Notes: generated by a model not told the origin, from the letters alone. Shown: positions 38,454-47,385, counted from the first letter of the stretch. The stretch is 64,000 nt of DNA from Halobaculum sp. MBLA0143 (GCF_041361465.1 NZ_JBGKAC010000002.1:124001-188000); one strand, 5' to 3'. Numbers and translations: made by a program.

Positions 38454-39304
38454 CGACGAATCAGCGGTCCACCGGGGCGGACACGGTGGACGCAGAGACG
38501 GCAGCCGACCAGCCGGTCGTCGAACTGGACAACGTCGAGATCGTCTACGACCGCCACTTCCTGGCGGTCCAGGGGGTCTCGATGACGGTCGACGAAGGCG
38601 ACATCGTCGCCTTACTCGGACCGAACGGCGCCGGCAAGTCGACGATCCTGAAGATGATCTCCGGAATCGGTCGGTCGGAACGCGGCGAGGTGACCCGCGG
38701 GAGCGTCCACTACCGCGGCGAGGAGACGACCAACGCCGGAGCGACGGCGATGGTCGACCGCGACGTGACCCACATCCTCGAGGGTCGTCGGGTGTTCGAG
38801 GACCTCACCGTCGAGGAGAACCTCCGGTGTGGGCTCTACAGGGAGGGTCGACGGCTCCAGTTCGACGAGTCCGACTACGAGATCGCGTTCGACTACTTCC
38901 CACAGTTGGAGGAGATTCTCGACCTGAAGGCGGGCTACGCCAGCGGCGGGCAACAACAGATGCTCGTCGTCGCGCGGGCGCTGATCCACCGGCCGGACCT
39001 GTTGTTGTTGGACGAGCCGTCGCTGGGGCTGGCACCGAAGCTCGTGCAGGACATCTTCGAGACGCTCGTCGAGATCAACCGCGAGGAGGAGATCACGATG
39101 ATCGTCGCCGACCAGAACGCCAAGCGAACGCTCGAGGTCGCCGACTACGGGTACGTGATGGAGAACGGTCAGGTCGAACTCCACGACCCGGCCGACGAGC
39201 TCGTCGAGCGCGAGGAGATCAAGGAGTTCTACCTCGGCACCTCCGGCGACGACTCCCGATACACGGACGTACGACACTACAAGATCAGAAAGCGGTGGAC
39301 CTGA
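38450..39304 (+). CDS. livF: ABC transporter ATP-binding protein, LivF type
   Basis: A 284-residue ATPase overlapping the binding-protein stop by 4 bp (GTGA), so translation is coupled. Walker A is LLGPNGAGKST, signature YASGGQQQML, Walker B LLLLDEPSLGLAP, and the subfamily hallmark VADQNAKRTLEVADYGYVMENG is intact. LivF pairs with LivG to power uptake through LivH and LivM. The C-terminus extends ~25 residues beyond typical LivF (DDSRYTDVRHYKIRKRW), a tail I recall only for LivF proteins in acyl-CoA-ligase-linked clusters. Confidence 0.9.
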   Translation: MTTNQRSTGADTVDAETAADQPVVELDNVEIVYDRHFLAVQGVSMTVDEGDIVALLGPNGAGKSTILKMISGIGRSERGEVTRGSVHYRGEETTNAGATAMVDRDVTHILEGRRVFEDLTVEENLRCGLYREGRRLQFDESDYEIAFDYFPQLEEILDLKAGYASGGQQQMLVVARALIHRPDLLLLDEPSLGLAPKLVQDIFETLVEINREEEITMIVADQNAKRTLEVADYGYVMENGQVELHDPADELVEREEIKEFYLGTSGDDSRYTDVRHYKIRKRWT

Positions 39305-39408
39305 TGCAGGACGTACACACACACGCACACGACCGGACAGACCAGACGACCACGGCGACGCGGCTCGGCGTCGAGACACCGGCAGGTGTGCCGGGGGGAC
39401 AGCCGTGA
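39304..39408 (+). CDS. Possible 34-residue linking ORF between livF and livG
   Basis: An ATG at 39304 overlaps the LivF stop by one base (TGATG), and its TGA at 39406 overlaps the GTG of LivG (GTGA). The peptide starts MQDVHTHAHDRTDQ and is His/Thr-rich with no known domain. The exact fit between two genes suggests translational coupling, but peptide function is unproven. A similar ORF lies between livH and livM. Confidence 0.35.
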   Translation: MQDVHTHAHDRTDQTTTATRLGVETPAGVPGGQP

Positions 39409-40271
39409 GCACGGACGGCGGGCCGGAGGCCGAGGCGACCGGCGCACGGACGAACGGCTCGGCCACGGCTGCGCGGCTCCGCGAAGGGCCGGCGGTACCG
39501 CCGGAGGAGGCGGCGATCGGCTGTCGTGACACGACGAAGACGTTCGGGTCGATCACGGCCGTCGACGACGTGAACATCGGGATCGACCACGGGGAGTGGG
39601 TGTCTATCGTCGGGCCGAACGGCGCCGGCAAGACCACACTCCTGAACGTGCTCAACGGCTTCTACGACCCCGACCCCGGCGCACGGGTGTACGTCGACGG
39701 CCAGGACCTGACGGACACTCCGGAACACGAGCGTGCTCGTGCCGGCGTCGGCCGGACGTTCCAGGGGTTGGAGCTGTTCGAGACGGAGACGGTGTTGGAG
39801 AACGTCACGACGATCCGAGCGGTGGCGCAGTCGCCGTCGCTGGCGGCGGCGCTGACGTTCTACGGGAGCGGTCGCCAGACGGAAGCGGACAACGTCCGAC
39901 GGGCCGAGGAGATCATCGACTACCTCGAACTGTGGGAGTACCGTCACACCCCGGTGTCGACGCTGCCGCTGGGCGTCCAACGGCGCGTCGACCTGGCGCG
40001 GGCGCTGGCGCTGGAGCCGTCCGTCCTCCTGTTGGACGAGGCGATGAGCGGCCTGACGTTCGACGAGAAGTACGACATCATCCGGTTCCTGACGGACCTC
40101 CACGAGGAAGAGGAGCTGACGCTCGTGATGATCGAACACGACCTGGAGGTGGTGACGGCCGTCTCCGACCGGATGATCGTGATCCAGAAGGGCGGGGTGT
40201 TGGCGCGTGGGCCGCCGGAGGCCGTCACCGACGACCCGGACGTGGCTCGGGTGTACACGGGGGTGGACTGA
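39405..40271 (+). CDS. livG: ABC transporter ATP-binding protein, LivG type
   Basis: A 288-residue ATPase. Walker A is VGPNGAGKTT; Walker B is LLLDEAMSGLTF. The signature is LPLGVQRRVDLARAL rather than the LPYGQQRR of amino acid transporters. From memory, LPxGVQKRVEL with a DEPMAGM-type Walker B is typical of LivG proteins encoded beside long-chain acyl-CoA synthetases, so this is a subfamily trait rather than a defect. The first ~40 residues are a Gly/Ala/Glu-rich extension. It begins with GTG, and the ligase gene starts 1 bp after its stop. Confidence 0.88.
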   Translation: MSTDGGPEAEATGARTNGSATAARLREGPAVPPEEAAIGCRDTTKTFGSITAVDDVNIGIDHGEWVSIVGPNGAGKTTLLNVLNGFYDPDPGARVYVDGQDLTDTPEHERARAGVGRTFQGLELFETETVLENVTTIRAVAQSPSLAAALTFYGSGRQTEADNVRRAEEIIDYLELWEYRHTPVSTLPLGVQRRVDLARALALEPSVLLLDEAMSGLTFDEKYDIIRFLTDLHEEEELTLVMIEHDLEVVTAVSDRMIVIQKGGVLARGPPEAVTDDPDVARVYTGVD

Positions 40272-40272
40272 C

Positions 40273-42393
40273 GTGGCGGCGAACGACGCCGACGACGACG
40301 TGGTGTCACAGACGGCGGCCGGCGAGACGAGCGTCGACGACGACGGACGACACGACGGCGACTCGCTGACGGTGGAGTCCGTGCTGTCGGCACCACGCGA
40401 CGAGTCGGTCGAGGTGGTCACCGACCGTGTCCTGCCGGAGATTCTGGTCGAACACGCCGACGACCACCCGGACGACGTGGCGATGCGTCGCAAGGAGTTC
40501 GGGATCTGGCAGGAGTACACCTGGGGGGAGTACTACGACACGGTGGAGGCGTTCGCGCTCGGGCTCGAGACGTTCGGGTTCGGCACGGACGACATCGTCT
40601 TCACCATCGGCTACAACCGTCCGGAACAGCTCTGGACCTGGCTCGCGGCCCAGTCGCTGGGCGGGATGGCCGCACCGAACTACGAGGACATGCTGCCGGA
40701 AGACATCCGGAAGCAGTTGGAGCTGTTGGAGCCGCGGGTCGTGTACGCCGGCGATCAGGAGATGGTGGACAAGATCCTCCGCGTCGCCGACAGCGTACCG
40801 TCTGTCGAGACGATCGTCTACGAGGACGACAAGGGGATGTTCCGGTACGAGAACGGCGAGCGGACGGCGCCGGGCGACCCGGAGATCGTCGCGTTCGAGG
40901 ACGTGGCCGACCGTGGTCGGGCGCGGCTGGCCGACGACGAGGTGTCGAGCGACCACCTCCGCGACCGGATCGCCGAGTTGGACGCCGACCGGACGGCGAT
41001 GCTCGCGCCCACCTCCGGGACGACGGGGATGCCGAAGCGGGTACAGCTGTCGCACTTCAACTTCGTCAACCTCGCGGAGGCGACGATGGACATCGACCCG
41101 TTGCCGGCGGGCTCGGACTACGTGTCGTACCTCCCGATGGCGTGGGTGGGCGAGCAGATGATCCTGTTGGCGGCCGCGTTCGTCGGGGGCTGGACGGTCA
41201 ACTTCCCAGAGGAGCCGGAGACCGAGGCGGAAGACCTCCGCGAGATCGGTCCGGAGATCATCTTCTCGTCGCCCAACCGCTACGAGGGGTGGGTCGCCGA
41301 GGTGAAGGCGAAGATCGAGAACACCACACCGTTGAAGCGTCGCGTGTACGACCTCGCCATGGACATCGGCGAGCGGTTCGCCGACTACGCCGTCGGCGAC
41401 CGCGACGGCGACCCGCCGTTGTGGCTCCGGGCGGCCCACCGTGCCGCCTACTGGACGGTGTACCGCCCCGTGTTGGACGATCTCGGGCTCAAGCGCGCGA
41501 AGAACGTCTACACAGGGGGTGGGCCGTTGGGTGAAGACCACTTCGAGTTCTACCACGCGATGGGGGTGTCGCTGAAACAGATCTGGGGGCAGTCGGAGGT
41601 GTGTGGCTTCGTCACGATGCACCGCGAGGACGACGTGGACGTCGAGACCGTCGGCGAGGTGTTCCCGAACGTGGAGGTGGGGATCACGCCCGGCGGGGAA
41701 CTGCTCGTGCGTGGACCGGTCGTCACGTCCGGCTACTACGGCATGCCCGAGAAGACGGAGGAGGCGATGGAGGACGGCTGGCTCCACACGGACGACTTCG
41801 GCGAACTCACCGACGACGGCCACGTCGTCGTGTTCGACCGGATGGACGACGTGTTGGAGCTGACCGACGGCACCGCGGTCGCGCCGATCAGCGTCGAGAC
41901 GAAGCTGAAGTTCGACCCGTACGTCAAGGAGGCGATGGTGGTCGGCGACGGCCGCGACGAGCTCGCGGCCGTGCTCAACCTCCGGTACGACAACGTCGCG
42001 GAGTGGGCCGACCAACGCGACATCCAGTACACGGGCTACCACGACCTCACCCAGAAGCCGCCCGTGTTGGAGCTGTTGCGGCAGGTCGTCGCCGACACCA
42101 ACGCCGAACTGGACCACCCGGTCGAACGGTTCGTCGTCCTGTTCAAACAGTTCGACGCCGACGACGGTGAGCTCACCCGCACCGGCAAGCTCCGACGGGA
42201 GGTGGTCGTCGAACGGTACGACGACCTCGTCGAAGGGTTGTTCGACGGCAGCGACGAGATCGACCTGGACGTGACTGTCACCTACCAGGACGGTCGAGAG
42301 TCGACGGAGCGAGGGACCATCCGCGTCGTCGACGCCGACCGACCAGTCGAACGCGGCGACGGTGTCGTCGACGCGGAGGTAAGGGGTGAGTAG
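40273..42393 (+). CDS. Long-chain acyl-CoA ligase-like AMP-dependent synthetase
   Basis: A 706-residue adenylate-forming enzyme that would convert an imported carboxylic acid, ATP and CoA to acyl-CoA. The phosphate-binding motif is APTSGTTGMPKRV; further core motifs are KNVYTGGGPLGED, IWGQSEVCGF and DGWLHTDDFGEL; the C-terminal catalytic Lys is likely in TRTGKLRREVV. This is the FAA1-like large-ligase group. Its position between livG and livH, with almost no spacing, indicates that activation is tied to transport. An acidic N-terminal extension of ~40 residues precedes the domain. GTG start at 40273. Confidence 0.9.
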   Translation: MAANDADDDVVSQTAAGETSVDDDGRHDGDSLTVESVLSAPRDESVEVVTDRVLPEILVEHADDHPDDVAMRRKEFGIWQEYTWGEYYDTVEAFALGLETFGFGTDDIVFTIGYNRPEQLWTWLAAQSLGGMAAPNYEDMLPEDIRKQLELLEPRVVYAGDQEMVDKILRVADSVPSVETIVYEDDKGMFRYENGERTAPGDPEIVAFEDVADRGRARLADDEVSSDHLRDRIAELDADRTAMLAPTSGTTGMPKRVQLSHFNFVNLAEATMDIDPLPAGSDYVSYLPMAWVGEQMILLAAAFVGGWTVNFPEEPETEAEDLREIGPEIIFSSPNRYEGWVAEVKAKIENTTPLKRRVYDLAMDIGERFADYAVGDRDGDPPLWLRAAHRAAYWTVYRPVLDDLGLKRAKNVYTGGGPLGEDHFEFYHAMGVSLKQIWGQSEVCGFVTMHREDDVDVETVGEVFPNVEVGITPGGELLVRGPVVTSGYYGMPEKTEEAMEDGWLHTDDFGELTDDGHVVVFDRMDDVLELTDGTAVAPISVETKLKFDPYVKEAMVVGDGRDELAAVLNLRYDNVAEWADQRDIQYTGYHDLTQKPPVLELLRQVVADTNAELDHPVERFVVLFKQFDADDGELTRTGKLRREVVVERYDDLVEGLFDGSDEIDLDVTVTYQDGRESTERGTIRVVDADRPVERGDGVVDAEVRGE

Positions 42394-43347
42394 ATGTCGG
42401 AGCTGAGTACGTTCTTCGACATCGCCGTCTCCGGGGTCGGGCTGGGGGCGTTGTACGCACTCGTCGCCATGGGCTTCTCGCTCATCTACAAGGTGACGGG
42501 GGTGCTCAACTTCGCTCAGGGACAGATCGCGATGGTGGGCGCCTACAGCGTCGTGATCTTCGGCACCACGTCGTTGCTGCCGACGGCGCTGCCGGCGGCA
42601 GCGGCGCTCGGCGTCACCATCCTCGTCGGGCTCCTCTTGGGGCTCGCGTTAGAACGGGTCGTGTTCCGACCGTTCATCGGCGAGCCGGTGTTGTCGATCA
42701 TCATCGTCACGCTGGCGCTGGGGTCGATCCTGGAGGGGTCGATCGCGTTCCTGTTCGGTCGGAACTTCAAGGCGTACCCGAGTGCGCTCACGGTCGACTG
42801 GAGCGTGTCGCTCCCGCTCGGCGCCTCGATCCAGGGAGCGTACGCCATGGCGGTCGTCGCGGCGCTGGCGGTCGTGGGACTACTGATCGCCTTCTTCAAG
42901 CGGTCCGTCGTCGGGTCGATCCTCCGGGCGTCTGCCAGCGACGAGCAGGCGGCGATGGCGCTGGGTGTCTCGATCGAACGGACGGTCGCGCTCGCGTGGA
43001 CGATCTCGATCACGATCACCGCAATCGGCGGGATTCTGCTGGCGGTGTCCAGCGGCGGTGCGGCGTTCTCCATCGAGACGACCGGGATCATCATCTTCGC
43101 GGCCGTCGTGTTCGGCGGACTCGACAGTATCCTCGGGGCGTTCGTCGGCTCGATCGTCGTCGGACTGCTCCAGGAGCTCGGCTCCTACTACCTGGAGGGT
43201 GGCACCGCGGTGTTCCTCCCGGGTACTGGTATCCAGGCGAACCTCGGCGCCGGCTTCGGCGAGATTCTCCCCATGCTGTTCCTGCTGGCGGTGATCGTCG
43301 TGAAGCCGTACGGACTGTTCGGCACCGAACGTATCGAGAGGCTCTGA
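42394..43347 (+). CDS. livH: ABC transporter permease, LivH type
   Basis: A 317-residue permease with about eight to nine membrane helices. Family motifs are GLGALYALVAMGFSLIYKVTGVLNFAQGQIAM at the N-terminus, and RSVVGSILRASASDEQAAMALGVSIER, the loop that contacts the ATPase. It starts directly at the first base after the ligase stop. LivH and LivM together form the channel. Confidence 0.95.
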   Translation: MSELSTFFDIAVSGVGLGALYALVAMGFSLIYKVTGVLNFAQGQIAMVGAYSVVIFGTTSLLPTALPAAAALGVTILVGLLLGLALERVVFRPFIGEPVLSIIIVTLALGSILEGSIAFLFGRNFKAYPSALTVDWSVSLPLGASIQGAYAMAVVAALAVVGLLIAFFKRSVVGSILRASASDEQAAMALGVSIERTVALAWTISITITAIGGILLAVSSGGAAFSIETTGIIIFAAVVFGGLDSILGAFVGSIVVGLLQELGSYYLEGGTAVFLPGTGIQANLGAGFGEILPMLFLLAVIVVKPYGLFGTERIERL

Positions 43348-43349
43348 GG

Positions 43350-43490
43350 ATGAGACAGACACCACACACACCACCGACACGACACACACTCGCAGAGACA
43401 CGCCCGAGACGCACCGCCGACGACCGGACAGCGACGACGGAGTCTCGCGGCCGAACACGCTGGGACGGAGGGAGCCGTGCCCTGCGGTGA
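43350..43490 (+). CDS. Possible 46-residue linking ORF between livH and livM
   Basis: An ATG two bases after the LivH stop opens a 46-codon frame starting MRQTPHTPPTRHTLAE, Arg/Thr-rich, that ends 14 bases inside livM. As with the ORF at 39304, it is basic, low in complexity and without recognised domain. It could be real coupling or just a long spacer. Confidence 0.3.
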   Translation: MRQTPHTPPTRHTLAETRPRRTADDRTATTESRGRTRWDGGSRALR

Positions 43491-44523
43491 GTACTTCACC
43501 GACTACGAGTCCCGGATGGGGCTGTTCCGGTGGCGTATCCAACGGATCGCGCTCGTCGCCGGGCTGCCGATCCCGTTCCTCGTGCCGCTCCTGGCCGAGG
43601 GAGGGACGCTCACGCTGCTGTCACAGGCGTACATCTTCGCCGTCGCGGTGCTGGGACTGAACGTGATCTTGGGGTACGCGGGGGAGATCGTCCTCGCACA
43701 GGGGGCGTTCATGGCCATCGGCGCGTACACGACCAGCCGGATCGTGACGACCGGTGTCGGGCTGTTGCCGGCGTTGGCAGCCGGTGGGGCGGTGGCGGCG
43801 ACCGTCGCCGTTGGCTTCGGACTCCCCTCCTTCCGAGTGAAGGGGTTCTACATCGCCATCTCCACGCTCGCGCTCCAGTTCGTCTCCGAGTGGTTCTTCA
43901 ACAACGGCCAGGCGGCCTGGATCCACGGCGGCTCACAACAGCAGTTGCCGTCGTCCGTCGGGCTCGTCGGCCCGTTCCTGGAGGTCTCCGGGACGAACGC
44001 GAAGTACTACCTCGCGCTCGTCGCGATGCTCGTGTTCGCGTTGTTGTCGTTGAACCTCTCCCGGACGGGAATCGGCAAGACCCTGCGTGCGATCCACGAG
44101 AACGACCTCTCGGCGGCGGTGCTGGGCGTGGACGTGTTCCGGAACAAGCTCGTCGCGTTCGCGCTTGGCGGGTTCGCCGTCGGCGTCGCCGGCGGGCTGT
44201 ACGGCTACCAGATCGGCTTCATCTCGCCCGGTTACTTCACGCTGAGCCTGACGCTGGAACACTACGTGATGCTGTTGTTCGGCGGGCTCGGCTACGTCTG
44301 GGGGGCGTTGCTGGGCGTCGGTGTCGTCACCGTCGTCCAGGAGTACCTCCGGCAGATCCTGGGTGTCGCCGCAGACCTGACCGGGCTCAACGCCACCGCG
44401 ACCGTCCCGGTGTTCTTCGGTAGCATCATCATCGTCGTGTTGGCGGTGGAGCCCCGGGGCGTCCTCGCCGCGCTCGGGAAGGTGAAAGAGTACCTCCAGC
44501 AGTGGCCGTTCGCGTACGACTGA
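43477..44523 (+). CDS. livM: ABC transporter permease, LivM type
   Basis: A 348-residue permease with about ten helices and the LivM signature: NVILGYAGEIVLAQGAFMAIGAYTTSR and the cytoplasmic loop GIGKTLRAIHENDLSAAVLGVDVFRNKLVAFALGGFAVGVAGGLYG. The GTG at 43477 is used; an internal ATG at 43516 (MGLFRWRIQR) is also possible and would remove the overlap with the small ORF. It completes the transporter. A TATA-like ggttttatg after it indicates that the next gene can be transcribed separately. Confidence 0.93.
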   Translation: MPCGEYFTDYESRMGLFRWRIQRIALVAGLPIPFLVPLLAEGGTLTLLSQAYIFAVAVLGLNVILGYAGEIVLAQGAFMAIGAYTTSRIVTTGVGLLPALAAGGAVAATVAVGFGLPSFRVKGFYIAISTLALQFVSEWFFNNGQAAWIHGGSQQQLPSSVGLVGPFLEVSGTNAKYYLALVAMLVFALLSLNLSRTGIGKTLRAIHENDLSAAVLGVDVFRNKLVAFALGGFAVGVAGGLYGYQIGFISPGYFTLSLTLEHYVMLLFGGLGYVWGALLGVGVVTVVQEYLRQILGVAADLTGLNATATVPVFFGSIIIVVLAVEPRGVLAALGKVKEYLQQWPFAYD

Positions 44524-44586
44524 CCGACGCCGTCCGGTCGGCGCCGGCCCCCGGTTTTATGCCGTCTGCAAACCCCACGAAAGACG

Positions 44587-45750
44587 ATGTACGACACGGA
44601 GACACTGACGGCGCTCCGGGAACAGCTCGCGGCAGTCGCAGACCACGACCTCTACCGCGACCGGTTCGCCGACGCGGGTGTACAGCCCGCCGACGTCGAG
44701 ACCTGGGCGGCGTTCGAGTCGGTTCCGTTCACGACCGCCGAGGACCTGGTCGACGACTTCGAGGCCGACCCGCCGACGGGGTCGACGTACGACGGCGCGG
44801 CGATGGTGACGTTCTCGCCGATGGGTGACGGGCTCCGGCCCGTGATCGACACGACGGGAGACATCGGCCACCAGGCGGAGGCGAACGCGGAGGTGCTGCG
44901 ACGGGCGGGTGTCGCCCCGGACGACCGGGTCGCCGTCACCTTCGGCTACGACCTGTTCGGGACGGGGTACGTGTTCCACCGGGCCTTGGAGGAACTCGGC
45001 GCGGAGGTGTTCCCGCTCGGGCCCGGTGACTCCGAGCAGACGGCGGCGACGATCCAGCAGTTCGACCTCGACGGACTCGTCGGGAACCCGAGCTTCGCGC
45101 TGAAGCTCGGGGAGGCAGGTGCGCGCGTCGACACGTTCCTCGGCGCCGGCGAGCCGTTCACCTCCGTTCCCGGTCGCCGCGCGGCGGTGAAAAACGCCTT
45201 AGACGCGACGACGGCCGTCGATTACTTCGGCACCCGGCACGCGATGCCAGTCGCGGCCGAGACGGCGGCCGAAGACGGGTTGGTGGTGTGTTCCGACTAC
45301 GCCGTCGTGGAGATCGTCGATCCGGACACGGGTGAGCGACTGGAGCCGGGTGAGCGCGGTGAACTCGTCGTCACACACACCGCCAAGGAGGGGGTGCCGT
45401 TGGTTCGGTACCGCACGGGTGACCTCGCAGACCTGGCGGTCCGAGACGGCACCGTCGTCCTCCCGGACGGGGTCGTCGGCCGGACGGACGAACGCCTGAA
45501 GGTGAAGGGGGTGAAGCTGTACCCCGAGAGCGTCGAGACGGTACTCGCGGGGTTCGACGATCTCACCGGAGAGTACCGGGTGACGGTATCACGGCCGGAG
45601 ACGACCGACCGTCTCGAAGTGGTCTGTGAGGGGGACGCGGACACGGACCGACTGCGGGCGGCACTGAGCGACCGACTGCTCGTCGCCCCCGACGGGGTGC
45701 GGACGGTCGCGGAGCTGGACGAGCCAGGTGTCGTCGACGACCGGGTGTAG
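44587..45750 (+). CDS. PaaK-like phenylacetate-CoA ligase family protein
   Basis: A 387-residue adenylate-forming enzyme of the phenylacetate-CoA ligase (PaaK/CapK) type, shorter than PaaK (about 430). It has the N-terminal helix pair (LREQLAAVADHDLYRDRFADAGV), core strand GYDLFGTGYVFHRALEELGAEVFP and C-terminal LVRYRTGDLADLAVRDG...GRTDERLKVKGVKLYP, where Lys and Asp carry out adenylation. The usual Ser/Thr/Gly-rich loop is weak here (MVTFSPMGDGL), so substrate preference or activity may be altered. Its 3' end lies in a triplicated 37-bp repeat. Confidence 0.8.
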   Translation: MYDTETLTALREQLAAVADHDLYRDRFADAGVQPADVETWAAFESVPFTTAEDLVDDFEADPPTGSTYDGAAMVTFSPMGDGLRPVIDTTGDIGHQAEANAEVLRRAGVAPDDRVAVTFGYDLFGTGYVFHRALEELGAEVFPLGPGDSEQTAATIQQFDLDGLVGNPSFALKLGEAGARVDTFLGAGEPFTSVPGRRAAVKNALDATTAVDYFGTRHAMPVAAETAAEDGLVVCSDYAVVEIVDPDTGERLEPGERGELVVTHTAKEGVPLVRYRTGDLADLAVRDGTVVLPDGVVGRTDERLKVKGVKLYPESVETVLAGFDDLTGEYRVTVSRPETTDRLEVVCEGDADTDRLRAALSDRLLVAPDGVRTVAELDEPGVVDDRV

Positions 45751-45856
45751 CGACGGCTGGTCGCGGTCAGTCGACGAACAGATGTAGCGACGGGTGGCCG
45801 CGGTCAGTCGACGACCGGGTGTAGCGACGGGTGGCCGCGGTCAGTCGACGAGTCGG
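45746..45856 (+). repeat. 37-bp tandem repeat, three copies, spanning two convergent gene ends
   Basis: The unit begins tgtagcgacgggtggccgcg and continues gtcagtcgacga. Copies lie at 45746-45782, 45783-45819 and 45820-45856. The TAG of the ligase is in copy 1 and the TGA (minus strand) of the thioesterase is in copy 3. Every copy contains both potential stops. Confidence 0.92.
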
Positions 45857-46287
45857 TAGACGCCGGTGCCGGTAGCACACACCGTGTCGTCTGCGACCAC
45901 CTCGACGCGAGCGACACCAGTGCTGGTGCCGGCGCGCTCCACCGTCGCGGTCGCCGACAGCGGTGCCCGCGGGGCCGCCTCGAGGTAGTTCACCCGCAGG
46001 TCGACTGTCGGCGTGTACGCCCCACACAGTCCGACGAACACGGCCGCGCCCGTGAGGTCGACGGTCGTGCTGAGGGCACCGCCGTGCAGCACCCCCCGGT
46101 CCGGGTCGCCGACCAACTCCTCTCGGAACGGGACCGTCACGACCGCACGCTCCTCGGTGACCTCCTCGACGTGCACGTCCAACGCACGGTGGAGTGGGAG
46201 GCGTTCGTACAGCCGACGCACCGTCTCCGTGCGGGTCTCCGTGTCGTCGTCGGCGTTGGCCTCACCGTCGCCGTGAGTGTCTGTCAC
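45841..46287 (-). CDS. PaaI-like acyl-CoA thioesterase (hotdog fold)
   Basis: A 148-residue hotdog-fold thioesterase. The active-site helix is GVLHGGALSTTVDLTGA, with a Asp and Thr in the expected places; strands LRVNYLEAAPRAPLSATATV and ARVEVVADDTVCATGTGVY complete the fold. It would hydrolyse aryl- or acyl-CoA, releasing CoA trapped in dead-end esters. It is convergent with the PaaK-like ligase and fits a regulating or rescue role for this uptake cluster. A disordered acidic N-terminus of ~20 residues is present. Confidence 0.88.
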   Translation of the reverse strand: MTDTHGDGEANADDDTETRTETVRRLYERLPLHRALDVHVEEVTEERAVVTVPFREELVGDPDRGVLHGGALSTTVDLTGAAVFVGLCGAYTPTVDLRVNYLEAAPRAPLSATATVERAGTSTGVARVEVVADDTVCATGTGVYRLVD

Positions 46288-46331
46288 ACGTCGTCACACA
46301 CCGACCAGGCGTGTAAAGCTCCGGGCGAACG

Positions 46332-47195
46332 CTACCGTCCGAGGAACCGTTCGGCGGCACCCCGAAACAGTTGTGTGGTCGCCTCCGTCGACAGCGACCG
46401 CGAGAGGAGGTGCCGTCGCTCGTCGGCGTACGAGTGTGGGACGTTCGGGTAGTCCGAACCGTACACGATCTGCCCCGCCAGCTCCTCGAACACCGCGTCC
46501 GGCACGTCGTCGGGCTCGTAGTCGACGCCGACGGCCGCAGCGGCGTCGGCCGCGGTCGGCGAGCAGGCGAACGCCGTGTCGAGGAAGACGGTGTCGTGGT
46601 CTCGGGCCAACTCGACGAACGCCGGCCAGTCGTACGTCCCGAGGTGGGCACACAGGACCCGCAGCTCCGGGTGCCGCTCGACGACACGCTCGAACGCCTC
46701 GACGCCGACGTGTGGAGAGTCGAGCGACGCCGGGGCGGTTCCGGCGTGGAACAACGCCGGCCGACCACGCTCGGCGGCGGCCGCGAGCGCTCCCTCGATT
46801 CGGGGGTCCGCCGGGCCGAACCCCTGAACCGGACACTGGATCTTCAGCCCACGCGCTCCGGCGTCGAACGCCGCCTGGACGGTCGCTCGGGGGTCGGCGT
46901 CGCCGGCGTGGAGGGTTGCGAACGGAACTGCCCGGTCGGACGCCGCCGCAGTGTCGAGCACCCACTCGTTCAGCTCTCGTGCCACGCCCGGCCTGTGTGC
47001 GTACGGCAACACGACGTACTCCGCGACGCCCGCCTCCCGGAGCACCGCCTCGACTCCCTCGCGGTCGGCCGGGTGTGGGAACTCCCACCCCATCGACTCA
47101 GACAGCGACGTTCTGATCGCCCGCATCAGCCGCGGCGGCATCAGGTGTGTGTGGCAGTCGATCGCACCGACGAACGGTGACTGTGACTCTGGCAC
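46332..47195 (-). CDS. Amidohydrolase-2 family hydrolase/decarboxylase
   Basis: A 287-residue TIM-barrel metal-dependent protein of the ACMSD/amidohydrolase-2 group. It has the metal motif DCHTHLMPPR near the N-terminus, a mid-barrel His in LFHAGTAP, another in CAHLGTYDWPAF, and the catalytic Asp in IVYGSDYPN. Reactions include decarboxylation or hydrolysis of ring-cleavage products. Its location after a CoA ligase and thioesterase fits aromatic or carboxylic acid breakdown, by inference only. The start is set at the GTG at 47195 (VPESQSPFVGAID); a GTG at 47210 is also possible. Confidence 0.85.
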   Translation of the reverse strand: MPESQSPFVGAIDCHTHLMPPRLMRAIRTSLSESMGWEFPHPADREGVEAVLREAGVAEYVVLPYAHRPGVARELNEWVLDTAAASDRAVPFATLHAGDADPRATVQAAFDAGARGLKIQCPVQGFGPADPRIEGALAAAAERGRPALFHAGTAPASLDSPHVGVEAFERVVERHPELRVLCAHLGTYDWPAFVELARDHDTVFLDTAFACSPTAADAAAAVGVDYEPDDVPDAVFEELAGQIVYGSDYPNVPHSYADERRHLLSRSLSTEATTQLFRGAAERFLGR

Positions 47196-47237
47196 GTAAT
47201 TCGATACCACACCACACGGAAAGGCTCTGTCGGTCAC

Positions 47238-47385
47238 TGTCGTCCGGATCGGCGGACGACCGTCACCGTCGTCGAGGTGCGCCAGACGACTGTCACCGTC
47301 GTCCAAGTACGTCGGACGACCATCACAGTCGTCCGGATCGGCAGACGACCGTCACCGTCGTCGAGGCACGGCGGACGGCCCTCTC
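47238..47385 (+). repeat. About 30-bp imperfect tandem repeat, five copies
   Basis: Imperfect units of 29-30 bp built on cgtcgtc, a variable middle, then gacgaccgtcac. The copies differ at several positions, so it is older than the 25- and 27-bp arrays. It lies just upstream of the amidohydrolase start and of the first origin-box cluster. Confidence 0.8.

Noticed and set aside
39405-40271. LivG with a damaged signature motif (LPLGVQ)
   Set aside because: This form is what I recall as normal in LivG proteins linked to acyl-CoA synthetases, so it is a subfamily mark and not a defect.
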